This document shows positions 21,892 to 22,954 of a stretch of DNA of 22,954 nt, piece by piece. The translations under genes and the position numbers were made by a program. Under the pieces are notes generated by a model. The model did no database searches, was not told the origin of the DNA, and worked only from the letters and a program-made list of their open reading frames with translations. The stretch's first letter is position 1. The number at the start of each line of letters is the position of its first letter. This DNA comes from Chloroflexota bacterium. Its GTDB lineage: Bacteria > Chloroflexota > Ktedonobacteria > Ktedonobacterales > Ktedonobacteraceae. The stretch spans positions 1 to 22,954 of the forward strand of contig VBJK01000122.1 of NCBI GenBank assembly GCA_005879655.1. The letters run 5' to 3'.

Positions 21892-22954
21892 TCAGCGCTT
21901 CTGTAAATGATGGATCTTCAATGCGATCTGTAAAGACAAACGCAATTCAGCATCTTCAAGCGTATGACCTAATATCTCTTCGATGCGGCCCAAACGATAG
22001 AGGAGCGAATTACGGTGAAGATGCATCATACGAGCCGTTTCACTCAAGTTGCCGTTACATTGAAAAAAACCCTCTAACGTTTCAATTAACGTCCCATCAT
22101 TGCGACTATCATGCTGTAACAGAGGACCAAGCGTCTCCTGATAGAAGGAAAGCAGTTCGTCATGCCCATCGAGATAAAAGAGGAGGCGATAGATACCCAG
22201 ACGGGCAAACGAATGAAGTTTACCCTCTCCAAAAAGCCGTCGTCCAATCTCCAATGCCTGTTGAGCTTCACGGAATGTTTGCGGTATACCCTGTAAGTTC
22301 TTCGCCACACGCCCGATACCACACGAGTATAAGAGACTACTACTAGTGCTACTCTTATTTTGCAGCAAACGCCCATGTACCCGTTCTAGACGGGAGAGTA
22401 CGTTCTTTTCATTATCCTGCCCACTCTCTGCGCCATCGTGTGACTCAACCATTGGCAACAAAGCGATCACGCGCCGAGCGTCTGTTAAGATCCAACCAGT
22501 AGACCACACGCGCAGCAGTTCATCGCGTACACGCCTGCTCCACTGCCCAAAGGTGCCACTAGGGGAATGCTCTGGTTCCAAGGGAGAGATTTCAAAAACT
22601 ACTACTACTTGCGGGGGCGTCAAGTCATAACCAAGGATACGTGCACGAGCTAGCATCTCTTCGGGCTGCTGATAATGTCCGTGTAGCACATCGGTAAATG
22701 CCTCAGCCAAGTAACGGCCCTCAACCTCACTCCGTTCGCGTTCACGCGCGAACTCAAGGGCAAGGATTGGCGCAACCTGACCAAGAATAATACGCTCCAG
22801 GTAATCAAAATCATCCTCGTAACCGATAAGGGAAATATAACCAACTACCTCATGGCGAATGAGAATCGGCTCCACTACACGCGTCAAGCTCTGTTGCCGT
22901 AGCACTTCATCGGTCAAAGGAGCCGCCAGCAGAAGCGTATCAGATTGCACAGGA
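21892..22954 (-). CDS. PucR/CdaR-family transcriptional regulator, N-terminus beyond the window
   Basis: A DNA-binding regulator of the PucR type, often controlling purine or sugar-acid catabolism; the target here is unknown. The frame is open to the window edge, so 353 visible residues are the C-terminal part and the GTG at 22950 is not necessarily a start. The visible N-terminal part (LTRVVEPILIRHEVVGYISLIG, then VAPILALEFARERERSEVEGRYLAEAFTDVLHG) looks like the end of a sensory domain followed by the standard linker helix. The middle GGDEF-like region includes VVVVFEIS and SCGIGRVAKNLQGIPQTFREAQQALEIGRRL. The C-terminal helix-turn-helix (about 285-335) has LETLEGFFQCNGNLSETARMMHLHRNSLLYRLGRIEEILGHTL-type residues. 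Ends with TGA at 21892-21894, convergent with sua5. Confidence 0.88.
   Translation of the reverse strand, partial: PVQSDTLLLAAPLTDEVLRQQSLTRVVEPILIRHEVVGYISLIGYEDDFDYLERIILGQVAPILALEFARERERSEVEGRYLAEAFTDVLHGHYQQPEEMLARARILGYDLTPPQVVVVFEISPLEPEHSPSGTFGQWSRRVRDELLRVWSTGWILTDARRVIALLPMVESHDGAESGQDNEKNVLSRLERVHGRLLQNKSSTSSSLLYSCGIGRVAKNLQGIPQTFREAQQALEIGRRLFGEGKLHSFARLGIYRLLFYLDGHDELLSFYQETLGPLLQHDSRNDGTLIETLEGFFQCNGNLSETARMMHLHRNSLLYRLGRIEEILGHTLEDAELRLSLQIALKIHHLQKR

Noticed and set aside
1..22954. tRNA, rRNA or large structured RNA genes
   Set aside because: I looked for cloverleaf-like arms, T-loop GGTTCRA motifs and rRNA signatures on both strands and saw none that I could support.

Overview
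The window reads as chromosomal DNA from a member of the Chloroflexota, most likely class Ktedonobacteria. This is an inference from gene content, moderate GC and many palindromic repeats, not from a marker gene. The evidence is a sigma-54 with a Cys4 insert, a TopA with zinc ribbons and a long basic tail, a MurT/GatD pair, long-form HPF, an S53 peptidase, a small CGKxxCxxC/GHGPYWYAYWR protein and a decayed IS605-type tnpB. There are 16 intact or window-truncated protein genes, two broken genes (rpoN and tnpB) and no tRNA or rRNA that I could see.

Layout. 1-1742 (+): the 3' end of rnc, then an rpoN-like gene broken near its 3' end. 1746-3824 (-): rqcH, carrying a 94-bp palindromic element inside its reading frame. 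3825-4062: a divergent spacer with an operator-like palindrome and nested hairpins. 4063-6481 (+): gmk, the tnpB remnant, glpX. 6482-8125: a long inverted repeat, then an S53 peptidase (-). 8126-9138: about 1 kb without a recognisable gene but with a nested palindrome. 9139-12733 (-): an isocitrate dehydrogenase-type gene lacking its usual N-terminus, and topA. 12840-16306 (+): a divergent promoter region, then murT-gatD and a protein with a ClpX-type zinc finger. 16297-17010: a 36-bp-arm inverted repeat and hpf (-). 17432-19383 (+): a small Cys-motif protein, nrdR, a YtxH-like protein and a Nudix hydrolase. 19380-20541: a four-copy repeat array and an esterase (-). 20620-22954: a sua5/ywlC-type gene (+) and a PucR-type regulator (-) that runs off the window.

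How the genes fit together. Most are housekeeping. RNA and ribosome functions are rnc, rqcH (rescue of stalled 50S subunits), hpf (hibernation) and sua5 (t6A in tRNA). Nucleotide, DNA and carbon functions are gmk, nrdR, topA, glpX and the dehydrogenase. MurT and GatD together amidate D-glutamate in lipid II. Their start and stop codons overlap and the zinc-finger gene follows 21 bp later, so that small protein is the best candidate here for an undescribed partner.

The most unusual features are structural. Three of the five convergent gene junctions are filled by long inverted repeats of unrelated sequence, and a fourth palindrome is translated inside rqcH. The Nudix/esterase junction holds four copies of a near-palindrome at a 40-41 bp period, two in each orientation. 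Two core genes look damaged: rpoN has lost about 30 codons and its frame just before the RpoN box, and the dehydrogenase has lost the conserved N-terminal GDGIGPE segment.
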